Shown here piece by piece: positions 55,686 to 64,000 of a stretch of DNA of 64,000 bases (position 1 is its first letter; every line of letters starts with the position of its first letter). The DNA is from Aquimarina sp. AU474 (lineage in GTDB: Bacteria; Bacteroidota; Bacteroidia; Flavobacteriales; Flavobacteriaceae). A program made the translations under genes and the position numbers. Where the stretch lies: contig NZ_OMPE01000008.1 in the NCBI RefSeq assembly GCF_900312815.1, forward strand, positions 248,001-312,000. The letters run 5' to 3'. A model generated the notes under the pieces. The model was not told the DNA's origin, did no database searches, and saw nothing but the letters and a program-made list of their open reading frames with translations.

Positions 55686-56276
55686 ATGAAAAAATTTTTA
55701 GTATTTGTCGTATTGGCTTCAGTTAGTTTTGTAGCAAAAGCTCAAGAAGAATCTATCCGTTTTGGGGCAAAAGCCGGGGTTAATTTTGCTACTGTAAAAG
55801 GGGACAGCCAAAATGTGGATAGTAGAACTGGTTTCCACGTTGGAGCACTTGCCGAAATACCAATCACTGAAAAATTCGCTTTTCAACCTGAATTACTGTA
55901 TTCATCACAAGGAACTCAAATTGATGTAACTGATTTTGAGTCTAAAACGAAGTTAGATTACCTTAATATCCCATTAATGGCAAAGTATTATGTAGCTCAA
56001 GGACTTAGTCTTCAAGCTGGACCACAAATTGGGTTTTTGTTATCTGCAAATGCTGAAGGGGAGGATTCTGGTCAATCATTTGATCAAGATCTTAAAGATG
56101 AATTAAGTAGTTTTGATTTTGGACTTAATTTTGGAGCAGGATATCAACTAGATATGGGTGTTTTCTTTGACGCGCGCTATAACTTGGGGATATCAAATGT
56201 CTTTGACGAAGATACTGCCGAAGGTGATAACGTACAAAATTCTGTATTTCAATTCTCTGTTGGATACAAGTTTTAA
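55686..56276 (+). CDS. PorT-like outer-membrane beta-barrel protein
   Basis: The 196-aa protein has a signal peptide (ending AKAQ), then an 8-stranded barrel of the outer-membrane beta-barrel family common in Bacteroidetes: FGAKAGVNFATVKGD, FAFQPELLYSSQG, YLNIPLMAKYY, GLNFGAGYQL and terminal FSVGYKF. The next gene is a close paralogue. Functions of such small barrels are mostly unknown. Confidence 0.85.
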   Translation: MKKFLVFVVLASVSFVAKAQEESIRFGAKAGVNFATVKGDSQNVDSRTGFHVGALAEIPITEKFAFQPELLYSSQGTQIDVTDFESKTKLDYLNIPLMAKYYVAQGLSLQAGPQIGFLLSANAEGEDSGQSFDQDLKDELSSFDFGLNFGAGYQLDMGVFFDARYNLGISNVFDEDTAEGDNVQNSVFQFSVGYKF

Positions 56277-56300
56277 TATATACTCTCTTTAAGAGGTGAA

Positions 56301-56336
56301 AGAAGCGTTTTGGACATCACCAAAACGCTTCTTTAG
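56301..56336 (+). terminator. Rho-independent terminator between the two barrel genes
   Basis: A perfect 13-bp stem (56301-56313 and 56320-56332) with a 6-nt loop is followed by TTAGTTTA. Confidence 0.8.
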
Positions 56337-56398
56337 TTTAGAGAACTCTTTATTATTAAAAAAATAAAAGTATTTTTGAGTTGTTATTCCCAATTACT

Positions 56399-57028
56399 AT
56401 GAAGAAACTTAATGTACTACTTATTGGATTGATCACAGCTACCTTTTCTTTAAACGCTCAAGATGATAACCCATTATTTACTCGAGCTGGTTTTAAAGCA
56501 GGTTTAAACTATGCAAATGTTACAGGAGATATTGAAGATACTGATGCTAGAATTCGAATGCATCTTGGAGCTGTGATAGAATTTCCTATTTCTCAACAAA
56601 TATATATACAAGCAGAAGTACTTTATTCTGCGCAAGGATATACTTTTGATGAAAATGGTGAAGAAAACAAAATAAGCTTAAACTATTTGGCGTTACCAAT
56701 TATTTCAAAATTCTATTTCGGGAATCATTTTAGTTTAGAGACGGGACCTCGCTTTGCTACTTTGGCGAATGCTAGTGAGTCTGCAGATGATACTCCCGAT
56801 GAATTTTTTGATTCTTTTCAAGATTTTGATTTTGGATGGATATTTGGCGCAGGGTATAAATTAGAAAGTGGTTTGTTTTTTCAATTACATTATAACTTAG
56901 GAATAAGTAACATTATAAATACAGATATTATTGACATATCGAGCAATAACTCTTTGGCTCAATTATCAGTTGGTTATTTATTTAAAACAAAGAATAATAG
57001 AAGACAAGAACCAGCAATACAAGAATGA
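56399..57028 (+). CDS. PorT-like outer-membrane beta-barrel protein, second copy
   Basis: This 209-aa paralogue of the gene at 55686 has a signal peptide ending NAQ and shares FKAGLNYANVTGD, AEVLYSAQGYTFDE, LNYLALPIISKFY and FGAGYKLESGLF. The ATG at 56399 is preferred over a TTG at 56381. After SVGYLF, the usual barrel end, it carries an extra basic C-terminal tail. Its stop overlaps the aroQ start (ATGA), coupling it to aroQ although the functions look unrelated. Confidence 0.85.
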   Translation: MKKLNVLLIGLITATFSLNAQDDNPLFTRAGFKAGLNYANVTGDIEDTDARIRMHLGAVIEFPISQQIYIQAEVLYSAQGYTFDENGEENKISLNYLALPIISKFYFGNHFSLETGPRFATLANASESADDTPDEFFDSFQDFDFGWIFGAGYKLESGLFFQLHYNLGISNIINTDIIDISSNNSLAQLSVGYLFKTKNNRRQEPAIQE

Positions 57029-57450
57029 AACTAATAATAATAAATGGCCCAAATTTAAATTTACTTGGCAAGAGAGAGCCAGGTATATACGGGAGTCAAA
57101 CTTTTGAAGAATATTTTAAAGAGTTGGAAAATCGATTTTCTAATTTAGAATTATCATACTTTCAATCTAATATTGAAGGAGAATTAATTACAAAACTTCA
57201 AAACGCAGATGTCTCTTTTGATGGAGTAATTCTTAATGCTGGCGCTTATACGCACACGTCTATTGGTATTGGTGATGCAATAAAAGCAATACAAACGTCA
57301 GTAGTAGAAGTACATATATCAAATACCTTTGGTAGAGAAGAGTTTAGACATCAATCTTATATTTCGCCAAATGCTAAGGGTGTAATTCTCGGTTTTGGTT
57401 TACAAAGTTATGAATTAGCAATACAAAGTTTCTTAAATCCTGATGCATAA
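57025..57450 (+). CDS. aroQ: Type II 3-dehydroquinate dehydratase
   Basis: The 141-aa dodecameric enzyme performs the third shikimate step. Signatures are INGPNLNLLGKREPGIYG, NAGAYTHTSIGIGDAI with the proton-relay region, and VEVHISNTFGREEFRHQSY with the catalytic His. Length is standard. Its start overlaps the barrel gene by 4 nt, and its end overlaps the next gene by 8 nt. Confidence 0.95.
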   Translation: MKLIIINGPNLNLLGKREPGIYGSQTFEEYFKELENRFSNLELSYFQSNIEGELITKLQNADVSFDGVILNAGAYTHTSIGIGDAIKAIQTSVVEVHISNTFGREEFRHQSYISPNAKGVILGFGLQSYELAIQSFLNPDA

Positions 57451-58174
57451 AACATATTTTAACTGGAGTAGCGGAAAAGACTCGTCTTTGGCCTTGTATT
57501 ATGCGCTCCAACAAAAAGAATTTGATATATCTAGATTGATAACTACGGTTAATCAAGAGTATAAAAGAGTATCCATGCATGGACTAAGAGAGGAACTCTT
57601 GGATCTTCAGGCGATTAATATTGGTATTCTACATCAAAAAATACAATTTCCGGCACAAGTTTCTATGGACTCTTATAATGAGACTATGAAAAGGGCTGTG
57701 CTAGAATTAAAGGAAGAAGGATATACGCATTGCATTTTTGGAGATATTTTTTTAGAAGATTTAAGAACGTATCGCGAAAAACAATTAGAGATAGTTAATA
57801 TTAAAGCTTCTTTTCCGCTTTGGAAAAGAGACACAAAAGAATTATTGTTAGAATTCTTGGATTTGGGTTTTAAGGCTATTACGGTATGTGTAAATGCTAA
57901 ATACTTGGATGAAAATTTTTGCGGAAGATTATTAGATAAACAGTTTCTTGAGGATTTGCCATCTAATGTAGATCCTTGTGGAGAAAATGGAGAGTTTCAT
58001 ACATTTGTTTTTGATGGGCCGATATTTACAAACCCGATTGATTTTGAGATAGGAGAGAAGGTGCTTAGGGGTTATGAACCATCACAAAATGATGATGATG
58101 ATTGTTTTGTTGATGATAAAGAAAAAAAATGGGATACTGCATTTTGGTATTGTGATTTGATTCCCAAAAAATAA
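57443..58174 (+). CDS. Dph6-like (diphthine-ammonia ligase family) ATP pyrophosphatase
   Basis: The 243-aa adenine-nucleotide alpha-hydrolase-fold protein has the PP-loop SSGKDSSLAL near the N-terminus, the conserved FGDIFLEDLRTYREKQLE and the C-terminal VDPCGENGEFHTFVFDGPIF, all typical of Dph6. Diphthamide is not made in bacteria, so the bacterial substrate is unknown; an ATP-dependent amidation is likely. It overlaps aroQ by 8 nt. Confidence 0.85.
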   Translation: MHKTYFNWSSGKDSSLALYYALQQKEFDISRLITTVNQEYKRVSMHGLREELLDLQAINIGILHQKIQFPAQVSMDSYNETMKRAVLELKEEGYTHCIFGDIFLEDLRTYREKQLEIVNIKASFPLWKRDTKELLLEFLDLGFKAITVCVNAKYLDENFCGRLLDKQFLEDLPSNVDPCGENGEFHTFVFDGPIFTNPIDFEIGEKVLRGYEPSQNDDDDCFVDDKEKKWDTAFWYCDLIPKK

Positions 58175-58175
58175 T

Positions 58176-58218
58176 AAAAACAAACCCCAAAAGTTTTAAA
58201 CTTTTGGGGTTTGTTTTT
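58176..58218. terminator. Bidirectional terminator between the dph6-like gene and lpd
   Basis: A perfect 21-bp inverted repeat (58176-58196 and 58198-58218) centred on 58197, with AT-rich ends, forms a very stable hairpin between convergent genes. Confidence 0.85.
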
Positions 58219-58233
58219 ATTATTATATGCTTT

Positions 58234-59625
58234 CTATAAATGAATTACTTCATCATAGGCGTCAGCAACAGCTTCCATAACCGCTTCACTCATTGTTGGG
58301 TGAGGGTGAATTGTTTTTAATACTTCGTGACCAGTAGTTTCAAGTTTTCTTCCTAACACTGCTTCGGCGATCATATCTGTAACTCCAGCTCCTATCATAT
58401 GGCAACCTAACCATTCTCCATACTTAGCATCAAAAATTACTTTTACGAAACCATCTTTTGTTCCTGCCGCACTAGCTTTACCAGATGCAGAAAAAGGAAA
58501 CTTACCAATTTTTAATTCATAACCAGCTTCTTTTGCTTGCTTTTCAGTCATACCTACACTTGCGATCTCTGGAGAAGCATAAGTACATCCTGGGATATTT
58601 CCATAATCAATGGCTTCTACATGCATTCCGGCTATTTTTTCTACACAAGTAATTCCTTCTGCAGAGGCAACATGTGCTAGCGCAGGTCCCGCTACAACAT
58701 CACCTATAGCATATATTCCGGGAATATTAGTTTGATACCAATCGTTAACAACAATTTTATCTCTATCCGTAGCAATACCAAGCTCTTCTAAACCAATGTT
58801 TTCAATATTTGTTTTAATTCCTACGGCAGATAAAACGATATCTGCTTCAAGAATTTCTTCTCCTTTTTTGGTTTTTACGGTTGCTTTTACACCATCTCCA
58901 CTAGTATCTACACTTTCTACAGAAGAGTTGGTCATTACTTTAATCCCCGCTTTCTTAAAATTACGTGCAAATTGCTTGGATACTTCTTCATCTTCTAATG
59001 GAACCAAATTTGGTAAAAACTCGACAATAGTTACTTCGGTACCCATGGCATTATAGAAATGTGCGAATTCTACTCCGATTGCTCCAGAACCAACCACGAT
59101 CATTTTTTTGGGTTGCGATGGTAATGTCATTGCATCTCTATATCCAATTACTTTTTTACCATCTTGAGGCAAATTAGGTAGTTCTCTAGATCGAGCACCA
59201 GTGGCAATAACAATATGTTTTGCCTCATAATCTGTAGCTTTACCATCGGCATCAGTAACGGTAATTTGATTACTTGCTTTTAATTTACCAAAGCCTTCTA
59301 TAACATCAATTTTATTCTTTTTCATTAGGAACTGAACTCCCTTGCTCATCCCATCAGCAACACCACGACTACGTTTTACAACAGCATCAAAATCTTTATC
59401 AAACTTTTCTATAGTTAGTCCGTAATCAGAAGCATGTTTTAAGTATTCGAATACTTGAGCACTTTTTAAAAGTGCTTTGGTAGGAATACATCCCCAATTT
59501 AAACATACACCTCCAAGGCTTTCTTTTTCGATTATAGCAGCTTTAAAACCGAGCTGAGCAGCTCTAATTGCGGTTACATAACCTCCAGGGCCACTTCCTA
59601 AAACGATGATATCATATGTGTTCAT
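58234..59625 (-). CDS. lpd: Dihydrolipoyl dehydrogenase (E3)
   Basis: The 463-aa flavoprotein disulfide reductase is shared by the 2-oxoacid dehydrogenase complexes and the glycine cleavage system. It has FAD motif GSGPGGYVTAIRAAQLG, redox pair GGVCLNWGCIPTK, NAD motif VVGSGAIGVEFA, a second FAD motif AIGDVVAGPALAHVASAEG and the catalytic HPHPTMSE near the C-terminus. It is a stand-alone gene. Confidence 0.95.
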   Translation of the reverse strand: MNTYDIIVLGSGPGGYVTAIRAAQLGFKAAIIEKESLGGVCLNWGCIPTKALLKSAQVFEYLKHASDYGLTIEKFDKDFDAVVKRSRGVADGMSKGVQFLMKKNKIDVIEGFGKLKASNQITVTDADGKATDYEAKHIVIATGARSRELPNLPQDGKKVIGYRDAMTLPSQPKKMIVVGSGAIGVEFAHFYNAMGTEVTIVEFLPNLVPLEDEEVSKQFARNFKKAGIKVMTNSSVESVDTSGDGVKATVKTKKGEEILEADIVLSAVGIKTNIENIGLEELGIATDRDKIVVNDWYQTNIPGIYAIGDVVAGPALAHVASAEGITCVEKIAGMHVEAIDYGNIPGCTYASPEIASVGMTEKQAKEAGYELKIGKFPFSASGKASAAGTKDGFVKVIFDAKYGEWLGCHMIGAGVTDMIAEAVLGRKLETTGHEVLKTIHPHPTMSEAVMEAVADAYDEVIHL

Positions 59626-59725
59626 AAATGTCGATTTTTTGAAGTCACGAATTTAAGGATAATTCGGCTAATCGAAAAGGGAATTGACCATTCCGTGTGA
59701 ATAAGGTTTCGGAAACTAAACTGAA

Positions 59726-59754
59726 TAAAAAAACACTATCGTAATGATAGTGTT
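59726..59754 (-). terminator. Terminator of the lipoprotein gene at 59816
   Basis: A perfect 9-bp stem (59732-59740 and 59746-59754, loop GTAAT) is followed on the minus strand by a run of T. Plus-strand flanks are also T-rich. Confidence 0.75.
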
Positions 59755-59815
59755 AATTTTTTGATTTATAAGTTTAAATTTTTTCAAAATTCCCTATAAA
59801 AAGGAATAATTTTTA

Positions 59816-60313
59816 TTAAAACTCTAATTTTAAGGCTTTTTGTACGGCATTAAAATCTTTTAAATTGATATCTGTGCTTTGAGCAAAAGCAGATGGTACA
59901 ATCACGATTCTAAATGCTTGATTATCTGTAATATCTGCTGCTAATGCGGTTAAATCATCACTTTCTAAAAATATTTCTACACTTGCAATGTTTTGTTGTG
60001 CATTAAAAATGAAATTGAATTGAAATTGCGCAAATCCCCCACCATTAAAGAAAAATGTTCTTGGTAATGGCTCCCATACATCTACTTGTGCTGTAGAGTT
60101 AGTAGGATCTAATACATATACTAGCGCTACATCAGAATCAAATACATTTATATTATCAGGAACCACAGCCTCTACAAGAAAATTGTTCGCTGTATTAAAT
60201 GTTCCTGTTATTTCAAAAGTACTACCAATAGTATCAAAATCAGTGTCATCATCGCTTGAACAAGATGAAAATATAAATGTAGCTAAACAAAGTAAGGTGA
60301 AAATTTTTTTCAT
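59816..60313 (-). CDS. Hypothetical lipoprotein
   Basis: The 165-aa lipoprotein (IFSSC, Cys18) is beta-rich with strands such as FEITGTFNTANNF and FAQFQFNFIFNAQ and an acidic N-terminal linker SSDDDTDFD. I do not recognise a family. It lies downstream of the msrB pair on the same strand, 27 bp away, and could be co-transcribed with them. Confidence 0.6.
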   Translation of the reverse strand: MKKIFTLLCLATFIFSSCSSDDDTDFDTIGSTFEITGTFNTANNFLVEAVVPDNINVFDSDVALVYVLDPTNSTAQVDVWEPLPRTFFFNGGGFAQFQFNFIFNAQQNIASVEIFLESDDLTALAADITDNQAFRIVIVPSAFAQSTDINLKDFNAVQKALKLEF

Positions 60314-60340
60314 GAATTCTAATTATTTATTTGTTGTAAA

Positions 60341-60736
60341 TTATTTTTTATCAAAGTTTATACTTACTGAATTAACACAATACCGCTGTCCGGTTTGAGT
60401 AGGGCCATCGTTAAAAATATGACCTAAATGACTTCCGCAATTTGTGCATAATATTTCGGTTCTTATCATACCATGACTAGTATCCTTAATATACTCTACA
60501 CTACCTTCAATCGATTCATCAAAACTTGGCCATCCACAACCCGAATCAAATTTTGAACTACTATTAAATAGAGGGTTCTTGCAGGCCATGCATGTATAAG
60601 TACCATCGTCAAAATGCATATTATACTCTCCCATAAATGCTCTTTCTGTCCCTTTTTCTCTTAGTACTTTATATTCTTCTTCACTAAGCTGAGCTTTCCA
60701 CTCAGCTTCGGATTTTTTTATCTGATACTTACTCAT
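60341..60736 (-). CDS. msrB: Methionine-R-sulfoxide reductase B, cytosolic
   Basis: The 131-aa enzyme reduces methionine-R-sulfoxide in proteins. It has two zinc CxxC pairs (CMACKNPLF and CTNCGSHLG), FDSGCGWPSF, HIFNDGP and the catalytic Cys in GQRYCVNS. No signal peptide is present. Its ATG overlaps the stop of the upstream lipoprotein MsrB (ATGA), so the pair is coupled. Confidence 0.93.
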   Translation of the reverse strand: MSKYQIKKSEAEWKAQLSEEEYKVLREKGTERAFMGEYNMHFDDGTYTCMACKNPLFNSSSKFDSGCGWPSFDESIEGSVEYIKDTSHGMIRTEILCTNCGSHLGHIFNDGPTQTGQRYCVNSVSINFDKK

Positions 60737-61224
60737 TTGTCTGTTTTTTTGGATTCAAAAACTAAAGCATCTCCATTTATACAATGTCTCCATCCGGTTG
60801 TATCTCTAGGACCATCGTTAAATGCATGTCCAAGGTGTCCTCCACAAGTTCCGCATAATAATTCTACACGAGCATATCCTATTTTATAGTCAACATCTTG
60901 ATCTACATTTCCTTTCACAGCACGATCAAAACTTGGCCACCCCGTACCACTATCGAATTTGTGTTTACTTTCATATAAAGGCGTGTTACATGCTGCACAG
61001 TAAAAAGTTCCTGATGCATATGTTTTATTTAAAGGGCTAGAATAAGGGCTTTCGGTCCCTGCTTGTCTAAGAATATAATACTGCTCTGGAGTTAAAATCT
61101 CTTTCCATTCTGCATTTGTTTTGGAGACAGCATAGGTCTTCTTCTCCTTTTCTACTTTTTTTTGAGCGGTTCCAGTACAACTAATTACTACAGCAACTAA
61201 ACATAATAAAATTGAACGTGTCAT
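60733..61224 (-). CDS. msrB: Methionine-R-sulfoxide reductase B, exported lipoprotein
   Basis: The 163-aa MsrB has a lipoprotein signal (VVIS, Cys16), a Lys-rich linker, zinc pairs CAACNTPLY and CGTCGGHLG, FDSGTGWPSF and catalytic Cys in GWRHCING. Position within the envelope (periplasm or outer surface) is inferred from the signal. The start at 61224 puts the signal at the N-terminus; the frame is open to 61296. With its cytosolic neighbour it would cover both compartments against oxidised methionine. Confidence 0.88.
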   Translation of the reverse strand: MTRSILLCLVAVVISCTGTAQKKVEKEKKTYAVSKTNAEWKEILTPEQYYILRQAGTESPYSSPLNKTYASGTFYCAACNTPLYESKHKFDSGTGWPSFDRAVKGNVDQDVDYKIGYARVELLCGTCGGHLGHAFNDGPRDTTGWRHCINGDALVFESKKTDK

Positions 61225-61296
61225 GTTTTTTTGATTAAAATTAATTAAAGTTTTAGTAATAGTCGTATAAATCATCTTTGAATAACGTATCAACAA

Positions 61297-62208
61297 CTAT
61301 TCCAAAATGAATTCGATAATTTTAGAGATTACAACTTTATCTCCCAAAATTTTTCGATGCCCTAACTTTTCTGTAATTAATAACGTTCCGTTCTCTAGTT
61401 CGTCCATGATTTCATGAGCAGCACTGTAATGCACATCAACATCGTTTTTATCATGTATCACCAAGGTTGGTGTTTTTACTCCCTTTGCAGATTCAGCACC
61501 AGAATAGTTGTTAAGATCTTCACCATATCTTTTATCAAAATATGATTTTAATAGTCTACCAACTTTTTGATCTAATTGAAGGTTTTTGACAAAATTTTGA
61601 GTAACTGCCGTAATACTATTTGCGGTACCTATAATGACTAGTTTATTTATGTTTAAACCATACTTTGTAGTTCTTAATAAAGACATACCCCCTAAAGAAT
61701 GGCCAATTGCAGCATCAAAAGGTCCATGGGATTGTTCTAGATGGTGAATAGTTTCTATAAAATGAGGTAATATAGTTCTTTTACCTGGAGATTTACCATG
61801 AGCAGGAGCATCAAAACTAATAGTGCTATACCCATTTTTTAGTAATTGATCTGCAATTTTTGAAAGTTGAGTGCCACTACCAGACCAGCCATGAGTCAAA
61901 AGAATTTTTTTATCAGATTGGCCATAAGTATACACCATAATTTCACGATTAATTTTTGTAACCCTAACCAGTTCTTTAGCGCTTTTATCATACATCTCTT
62001 TCTCACGGTTAGGCATTTCATAACTATAAGGAGTAAGAAACATTCTAGCTGCAAACCTAGAGGCTAGAAAAGGAGAAATCCAGTTTAATATTTTTCCAGT
62101 ATATAATATAGATTTAGGAAGTAATAGTGCTTGGACAGGAATTGAATCTTTTTCCACTTTGTAAAATAATTGGTTGATTTGAGGCTTCAAAATTAATGTA
62201 ATAGACAC
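61297..62208 (-). CDS. Alpha/beta hydrolase
   Basis: The 303-aa serine hydrolase has the oxyanion-hole region THGWSGSGTQ, SFDAPAHGKSPG, nucleophile GHSLGGMS, Asp in VIHDKNDVDV and His in LGHRKIL. There is no signal peptide. The start is GTG at 62208; no in-frame ATG precedes the conserved core. Substrate is unknown. Confidence 0.8.
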   Translation of the reverse strand: MSITLILKPQINQLFYKVEKDSIPVQALLLPKSILYTGKILNWISPFLASRFAARMFLTPYSYEMPNREKEMYDKSAKELVRVTKINREIMVYTYGQSDKKILLTHGWSGSGTQLSKIADQLLKNGYSTISFDAPAHGKSPGKRTILPHFIETIHHLEQSHGPFDAAIGHSLGGMSLLRTTKYGLNINKLVIIGTANSITAVTQNFVKNLQLDQKVGRLLKSYFDKRYGEDLNNYSGAESAKGVKTPTLVIHDKNDVDVHYSAAHEIMDELENGTLLITEKLGHRKILGDKVVISKIIEFILE

Positions 62209-62303
62209 TTTTGAATCAAAGAATTAGGAATAATTAACATTTAAAAAAAAGAGAGTTAAGAAATATATTTAGAGAATTGTTTCGTATAACTTGATAAAGT
62301 GCT

Positions 62304-62311
62304 TAATTTTG
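62304..62311 (+). promoter_or_regulatory. Putative -7 promoter element of the helicase gene
   Basis: TAATTTTG fits TAnnTTTG, 24 nt before the start codon. Confidence 0.35.
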
Positions 62312-62335
62312 TAGCTTATTTTTAATCAGCATTTC

Positions 62336-63856
62336 ATGGGATTATCTCAAACAGAGATAGAAAAAAAGGAACAAAAAGTTCTATATGATTATCAAAAACG
62401 GGATATTGATAAAATATTCAGCCGTCTAGAAGAGTTTCCAGAAAACTTTAATCTTTTATATCAACTTCCTACGGGAGGAGGGAAAACGGTAATTTTTTCA
62501 GAGATCGTTAGACGGTATATAGAAACTACAAAAAAGAAAGTAGTGGTTTTGACACACCGTATTGAACTTTGTGGGCAAACATCCAAAATGTTAACCGAGT
62601 TTCAGGTTAAGAATAAAATCATTAATAGTGCTGTAAAGCAACTTTATGATCAAGGTGAGTATATGTGTTTTGTGGCAATGGTAGAAACACTTAATAACCG
62701 CCTTAACGACGATCAATTAGAATTGGACAATATTGGGATGGTCATTATAGATGAAGCTCATTATAATTCTTTCAGAAAACTATTTAGGTTTTTTAAGAAC
62801 TGTTTTATTCTTGGAGTAACTGCTACTCCTTTAAGTTCTAATATGAAACTCCCGATGAAGGATAACTACAATGAGTTGATAGTGGGTGACACTATTGATT
62901 CATTAATTAATCATGGGTTTTTATCCAAACCAGTTACGTATACGTATGATGTAGGGCTCGGATCTCTAAAAATAGGAATGAATGGTGATTATACAGTTAA
63001 ATCATCAGAAGAGTTATACACGAATATGCAAATGCAGGATAAGCTCCTTATTGCATATGAAGAACGATGCAAGGGTAAAAAAACTTTGATTTTTAATAAC
63101 GGTATTAACACATCTGTTTATGTATACGATACTTTTAAAAAAGCAGGGTATCCTATTAGACACTTGGATAACACCAATAGTAGACAAGAAAGAGAAGATA
63201 TTTTGGCTTGGTTCAAGGAAACCGAGGATGCTATATTAACTTCGGTTAGTATTTTAACTACGGGATTTGATGAACCTACCGTAGAAAGTATTATTTTAAA
63301 TCGAGCAACAAAATCACTAACTCTTTATTTTCAGATGATAGGTAGGGGGTCTAGGATATTACCTACTAAACCTGAATTTTCTATTATTGATTTGGGTAAT
63401 AATACAGCTCGATTTGGATTATGGAACTCTGATGTGGATTGGCAATCCATTTTTAGGTCACCGGATTTCTATTATGATAACCTTGTTGGAGATGAAGAAA
63501 TCGAAAGGAATTTTAGATATGTTATGCCGGACGATATTAAAAAAGAGTTTGCAAAATCTACTGATTTCGATTTTGATGTTGAAGAAGAATATGCAAAAAC
63601 TAAACGATATAGTCTTAGAAGTTTAACGGTTCTAGAAAAATCAATAGATCAGCACGCAAAAATATGTGCAGAAAATAGTGAAGACGTATTTGATGCGCGT
63701 ATTCTTAGTAGACTACTAGATAATGATATTGAGTATAGAGTACGTAGATATTCGTACTGTATTAGTAAGAGTACCAAAAACTATAGGGATTGGTTAGAAG
63801 AAGATTATAAACGAAAGTTAAGATCCAAAATTAATCAATTGTTTATGGACGAATAA
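62336..63856 (+). CDS. DEAD/DEAH-box superfamily 2 helicase
   Basis: The 506-aa protein has a RecA-like domain 1 with Walker A YQLPTGGGKTVIFSEI, DEAH box VIIDEAHYNSF and motif III VTATPLSS. Domain 2 has STTGFDEP-like ILTTGFDEPTVES and motif VI FQMIGRGSRIL. The basic C-terminal tail (about 430-506) has no recognised domain. It resembles the SSL2/RadD-type DNA repair or DNA-translocating helicases. It has no partner genes visible before the window ends, so a defence role cannot be judged. Confidence 0.85.
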   Translation: MGLSQTEIEKKEQKVLYDYQKRDIDKIFSRLEEFPENFNLLYQLPTGGGKTVIFSEIVRRYIETTKKKVVVLTHRIELCGQTSKMLTEFQVKNKIINSAVKQLYDQGEYMCFVAMVETLNNRLNDDQLELDNIGMVIIDEAHYNSFRKLFRFFKNCFILGVTATPLSSNMKLPMKDNYNELIVGDTIDSLINHGFLSKPVTYTYDVGLGSLKIGMNGDYTVKSSEELYTNMQMQDKLLIAYEERCKGKKTLIFNNGINTSVYVYDTFKKAGYPIRHLDNTNSRQEREDILAWFKETEDAILTSVSILTTGFDEPTVESIILNRATKSLTLYFQMIGRGSRILPTKPEFSIIDLGNNTARFGLWNSDVDWQSIFRSPDFYYDNLVGDEEIERNFRYVMPDDIKKEFAKSTDFDFDVEEEYAKTKRYSLRSLTVLEKSIDQHAKICAENSEDVFDARILSRLLDNDIEYRVRRYSYCISKSTKNYRDWLEEDYKRKLRSKINQLFMDE

Positions 63857-63946
63857 TTTTTGATTACCTTATTACGATTAGTTTTCCATTTTTTGTACCA
63901 CAACATATTTAGTGCTTTTGGAATAAATTCATTTTTACGAACATAA

Positions 63947-63969
63947 AGCACTCATAATTTATGAGTGCT
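63947..63969. repeat. Inverted repeat downstream of the helicase gene
   Basis: AGCACTCAT and ATGAGTGCT (plus one inner A-T pair) form a 10-bp stem with a 3-nt loop. No T-tract follows, so it could be a terminator stem, a protein site or the end of an element continuing beyond the window. Confidence 0.4.
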
Positions 63970-64000
63970 GCGCGGATTCATGATTTAATACCATTGTAAC

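Noticed and set aside
62336..63856. Helicase as part of a defence island
   Set aside because: It stands alone at the window edge, with an alpha/beta hydrolase and msrB genes upstream; no nuclease, methylase or other defence partner is visible.
1..64000. CRISPR arrays, tRNA/rRNA genes, insertion sequences, prophage
   Set aside because: I saw no regularly spaced repeats, tRNA T-loop context, transposase or phage structural genes; the only recombinase is housekeeping XerD.

Overview
The window looks like a chromosomal segment of an AT-rich marine Flavobacteriia (family Flavobacteriaceae, Aquimarina-like). That assignment is an inference from gene content, not from any search. The supporting signs are a type IX secretion (T9SS) C-terminal sorting domain, a SusC/SusD pair with ECF sigma factor and FecR, many short lipoproteins with SCxxD-type lipoboxes, bacillithiol synthesis (BshA), PorT-like beta-barrels, and TAnnTTTG promoter elements typical of Bacteroidetes. 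I see no tRNA, rRNA, CRISPR array, prophage or insertion sequence.

Layout. 0-6.2 kb: the end of bshA, a small outer-membrane protein, then a divergent module of a DUF1338 (HglS-like) enzyme, an Lrp/AsnC regulator and a YdiJ-type FAD/Fe-S dehydrogenase. Together these could convert 2-oxoadipate to D-2-hydroxyglutarate to 2-oxoglutarate, the end of a lysine catabolic route. MiaE follows. 6.3-8.1 kb: a large T9SS-secreted protein. 8.2-16.5 kb: an accessory locus of two unrecognised lipoproteins, a TPR-CHAT caspase-like protease, a subtilisin-like lipoprotein peptidase, an ECF-type sigma factor and a membrane anti-sigma-like protein with periplasmic TPRs. Three of its transcription units share a two-block element, GGGTAAT-N16-CACT, which I propose is the promoter of the local sigma factor. 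This is the best candidate here for an undescribed system.

16.5-31.6 kb: housekeeping and transport genes. These are an LpxH-like phosphoesterase, a gluconokinase/6-phosphogluconate dehydrogenase fusion with a GntP permease, an AlkC-like DNA glycosylase, aroC, a dicarboxylate/amino-acid symporter, a LysR regulator divergent from a group II PLP decarboxylase, two duplicated tiny membrane proteins (one only 51 aa), a DCC protein, an epimerase-like protein, gcvT and a DUF3052-like protein. 31.8-43.0 kb: ECF sigma, FecR, STN-containing SusC, SusD, an S9 prolyl-oligopeptidase-type peptidase and an M20 peptidase, which reads as a peptide-acquisition locus. 43.1-44.7 kb: a lipoprotein and an M28-family protein whose metal ligands are degenerate.

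44.7-50.0 kb: the threonine operon on the minus strand (thrA-thrB-Rid family-thrC), preceded by a 34-aa Thr/Ile-rich leader peptide that suggests ribosome-mediated attenuation. 50.1-64 kb: nnrDE, an internally duplicated RskA-like lipoprotein, xerD followed by a tightly packed secreted protein/LRR lipoprotein pair (possible toxin/immunity), two paralogous beta-barrels overlapping aroQ and a Dph6-like ATPase, lpd, a tandem pair of MsrB enzymes (cytosolic and lipoprotein), an alpha/beta hydrolase and a superfamily 2 helicase. Several strong hairpin terminators separate convergent genes.
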